The position numbers were made by a program, and so were the translations under genes. Shown here piece by piece: positions 60,929 through 64,000 of a stretch of 64,000 nucleotides of DNA (within the stretch, counting starts at the first letter, position 1; each line of letters begins with the position of its first letter). This DNA comes from Ilyonectria destructans (Eukaryota > Ascomycota > Sordariomycetes > Hypocreales > Nectriaceae). Below the pieces are notes generated by a model. That model made no database searches and was not told the DNA's origin. It saw only the letters and a program-made list of their open reading frames with translations. The stretch spans positions 1,116,001 through 1,180,000 of the forward strand of contig JAHEWK010000001.1 of NCBI GenBank assembly GCA_020740775.1, written 5' to 3'.

Positions 60929-63475
60929 ATGGCTTCCCACAGTCGAAACTCGTCCTCCAACGACCACCGGCCTGCCCAACCGAGTTCCCTCCGCCAGGCC
61001 CTGTCCGCCCAGAACCGATCCTACGACGACCAAATACACAATGGCAGCGACAGTAACGCAGCGAGAGAGCCCTTCTCCTCTCCTCCCACCTCGCCTGGCC
61101 CAGCGTCGCGCGCCGCCATCTCCAGCATGTTCGCCAGCGAGTCGACGCCCTTGATCCAAGACCAATCTACCCCGTCCCGCCGAACGAGCGTCCACCCGGG
61201 CCTCTGCCGTCACGGAACATTCAGCCCGCGACCCACGAGCCCGTCCGTCACCATGCGGAGCACCGACGAGGAGAGCAGTGAGACGGCCGGTTCCGGTACT
61301 CACATTCCCGTCCTCGACAGTGCCATCACCACCATTGTCGGACATGACGACTGGAAGCGGTGGCTGAAGAAGAGGATCAGGACCAAGAAGATGGGCCACA
61401 GCAGCATGCTGGCAGAGCAGGCCGGCTTCAAAGACACGACCTCGATGTGCGTACCATACAGATGTCTGTCCGAATGGGAATGAATTTGCTAACTAGCTTC
61501 TAGGTACATGGCCTACTACATTCCCTGCTTGACGTGGATGAGCCAGTACAAGATCTCGTACCTCCGCGGCGACATGGTGGCCGCCATTACCATGGCCTCC
61601 TTCTATCTCCCCATGGCACTCTCCCTCGCTGCCAACCTCGCCCACGTCCCCGCGATCCACGGCCTCTACGCCTTCGCCTTCAATCCTCTCGTATATGCAC
61701 TCCTCGGTTCCTGCCCCCAAATGGTGGTTGGTCCCGAGGCCGCGGGTTCGCTCCTGGTGGGCAGCGTCATCAAGGCAAGCGTCGACTCGGGCAACGACCA
61801 GGAGGCCAACGATCTTGTACACGCGCAGATTTGCGGCATCATAACGGGCATGGCTGGAGCGACGGTTCTGGTAGCTGGTCTGACACGGCTGGGTTTCCTG
61901 GATAGCGTCCTGAGCCGACCTTTCCTGCGAGGCTTCATCAGCGCCATTGGCTTTGTCATTGCTGTAGACCAGTTGATTCCGGAGCTGGGTCTCACCGACT
62001 TGGCTGACGAGGTTGGTGTCAGCCACGGCAGCCCGGTCGAGAAGATTCAGTTCATGATTCGCAATGTCAATCAGGCTCATGGGTTGACGTTTGCTATCGC
62101 CGGCATCAGTTTCCTCTTCATCATGGTCTTCCGGTCAGTTACGGTCCCAGACAACTTTTCAGACAAGTACACTAACAGATTTCAGTGAATTGAAGAAGCG
62201 CCTACAGCCCAGGTTCCCTGGAGTCGCCTATATCCCCGATCGATTCTTCGTGGTCTTAGTCTCCGCCATAATGTGCTGGCAGCTTGACTGGGAAAATCAA
62301 GGTGTCGAGATCCTCGGCGAGGTCAAAGCAGCGAACGGCAACCTTTTTGCCGTCCATTGGCCATTCAAGCTGGAGAACATGCCGCACATCCGGACTGCCA
62401 TGTCAACGTCTTTCCTGATTGCCCTATTAGGCTTCTTCGAGTCGTCTGTTGCAGCCAAGAGTCTTGGTTCTAGCGAGACGATCCAAGGAATCCAACTCAG
62501 TGCCAACCGAGAGCTGATTGCGCTTGGAGTCGCCAATCTTGTCGGCGGATGCTTCATGAGTGTTCCTGCCTTTGGCGGTTATGGTAGAAGCAAGGTGAAC
62601 AAGAGCACTGGTGGCAAGAGCCCAATGAGTTCAATCTTCTTGAGTCTCATTGCTCTTCTCTCCATCTTGTTCCTTATGCCCTACTTCTATTACCTTCCCG
62701 TAAGTCCCTCCAATCTTTTGATGAAGTTGTAGCTCACAGTATTTGCTAGAAACCTGTTTTGTCATCGATGATTTCTGTTGTGGCTTGGTCGCTGATAGAG
62801 GAGGCGCCTCATGACATTGGATTCTTCCTACGCATTCGGGGATGGAACGAGCTGGGCCTCATGGCCATGATTTTCTTGGCCACCATGTTCTACTCGCTGA
62901 CTCTAGGCATGGCGCTGGGCGTCGGACTGTCGATTCTGCTTGTTATTAAGCACAGCACCCGGCCTCGGATCCAGATTCTTGGCCGTATCCCGGGGACGAA
63001 CCGATTTGAGAATGCCGAGGGAGAAGACAACAGCCTCGAGTTTGTCGAGGGATGCCTCATTGTTAAGATCCCCGAGCCTCTGACGTTTGCCAACACAGGA
63101 GAGCTCAAGTCGCGCTTGCGTCGGTTAGAGCTGTACGGTACGTCGAAGGCTCACCCGGCGCTTCCGCGACTTCGCAGCCAGGACTCCAACCGCAACGTCA
63201 TCTTCGACATCCACGGTGTGATTTCCATGGACGGATCAGGCACCCAGGTACTCGAGGAAATTGTTCGCAACTACCACGACCGTGATGTGCGCGTCTTCTT
63301 CTCGCGAGGACCGACGAGCCCGGATCACCCCGTGTGGCGGCTCATGGTGAGCAGCGGCATCGTGGAGCTGGCAGGCGGAGAGTCGCACTTTGTGAACGAC
63401 GTCGAGGAGGCGTTGAGGCTGACGGAGTATGAGGAGAGCCTGAGTGGAGAGCAGAGCCGATTGAGGGGTTATTAG
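60929..63475 (+). CDS. SulP (SLC26) family anion transporter with STAS domain
   Basis: The exons are 60929-61446, 61504-62133, 62186-62699 and 62750-63475, in phase, giving 795 residues. A serine- and proline-rich cytosolic N-terminus of about 170 residues precedes the membrane domain, which opens with YIPCLTWMSQYKISYLRGD. LYAFAFNPLVYALLGSCPQMVVGPEAA is the SulP signature region with its conserved short half-helix. SVPAFGGYGRSKVNKSTGGKSPMSS lies before the later helices. A C-terminal STAS domain from about residue 630 ends near IVELAGGESHFVNDVEEAL, with VIFDIHGVISMDGSG as its central strand. It probably carries sulfate or a related anion; the sequence most resembles the fungal YPR003C-like branch, so plasma-membrane sulfate uptake should not be assumed. 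Confidence 0.94.
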
Positions 63476-64000
63476 ACGGCTCAACGAAGAGCGTAGACGA
63501 GGTGGAACGCGGGATTAAGAAGGTGTGCTACAGTGGGGGATGCATAAAAATGGCGACGAGAAGAACACATGGCATGCTCGGCGTCATGGTTGACATGCTG
63601 CAGAGTGGAGGAGATACCATATTGGGCTGCATTGACACGGCATTGATGGGGCATTGACGGGGGCGAGATGGAGCCCGCTCGAGAACAAACTGCATAATCA
63701 CGAATATATCTACACATGGAAGCATGGCGCTTTTGGGTTTTTGAGAAAATAGATCAGACAGTATTATCTTTATCTTCGTGATAGCCGGGAAGGCACAAAG
63801 TCGGGTGTCAGTCTTGAACAATGATGCAGAGTGAACGCCATGGCTCAAACCTGCGCTCCCTCCAAGCGCTTACCATGTACGTGATAGCTGCTAAATAAGA
63901 ACGCAGATAAAGACTAGAAAATCCGCTCATGGGCCGCCATCTGCCATGCTGCATGCGCGGCACCGACAGTTGGCTGTTTTCAACGCAAGCGGTTGGTGCG
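63476..64000. other. Downstream region at the window edge
   Basis: This is presumably the 3' UTR of the SulP gene followed by non-coding sequence. Short minus-strand open frames here have no support. Confidence 0.5.

Overview
This window looks like a contig piece from a filamentous ascomycete, most likely a Sordariomycete and possibly Hypocreales. The evidence is short 45-90 nt introns with GTAAGT/GTGAGT-type donors and CTAAC/CTGAC branch sites, a thiazole synthase with a TPP riboswitch in its 5' leader, a Medusa-type developmental regulator, Zn2Cys6 regulators, an ENA-type Na+ ATPase and a chromodomain Ty3/gypsy element. The class-level call is my inference from protein resemblance. Gene density is low: about a dozen genes in 64 kb, with long empty stretches at 4.4-20.6 kb and 43.3-48.8 kb.

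Layout. 1-1165 (+) is the C-terminal end of an M1 aminopeptidase cut by the window edge. 3426-4445 (+) is the thiazole synthase THI4; its leader carries a TPP riboswitch, two alternative 5' splice sites and a short upstream ORF whose stop overlaps the THI4 start. 4446-20625 holds no gene I can recognise; its right part is the pyrimidine- and microsatellite-rich upstream region of the medusa regulator gene (20626-23154, +). Next come a DHA1-type MFS transporter (25762-27658, -), a divergent Zn2Cys6 regulator (29150-31131, +) and a convergent DUF1479 oxygenase-like gene (31174-32535, -). A 5.6 kb chromovirus-type LTR retrotransposon (32906-38519) with matching 216-bp LTRs and a 5-bp target duplication separates them from a sugar-porter MFS gene (39528-41254, +) and a small alpha/beta hydrolase (42467-43328, +).

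The P-type sodium ATPase gene (48820-52397, +) is preceded by an unusual concentration of PacC-type hexamers (GCCAAG/CTTGGC), 21 in 1.65 kb, part of them generated by an 11-bp tandem repeat. This fits alkaline-pH control of ENA genes. 53.8-56.9 kb is a graveyard of minus-strand pseudogenes: SNF2-helicase-like pieces flanking another broken gene, with a short interstitial telomeric repeat 1 nt beyond that gene's stop codon.

The right end carries a peroxisomal 3-ketoacyl-CoA thiolase with a PTS2 signal and three FarA/FarB-type CCTCGG boxes (58056-59852, +), and a SulP anion transporter with a STAS domain (60929-63475, +).

The best candidates for something interesting are the THI4 leader switch architecture, the PacC-site array, the self-priming signature and stop-codon layout of the LTR element, and the telomere-scarred pseudogene block. 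All exon boundaries were placed by eye from splice consensus and reading phase, without transcript data. No homology search could be run.
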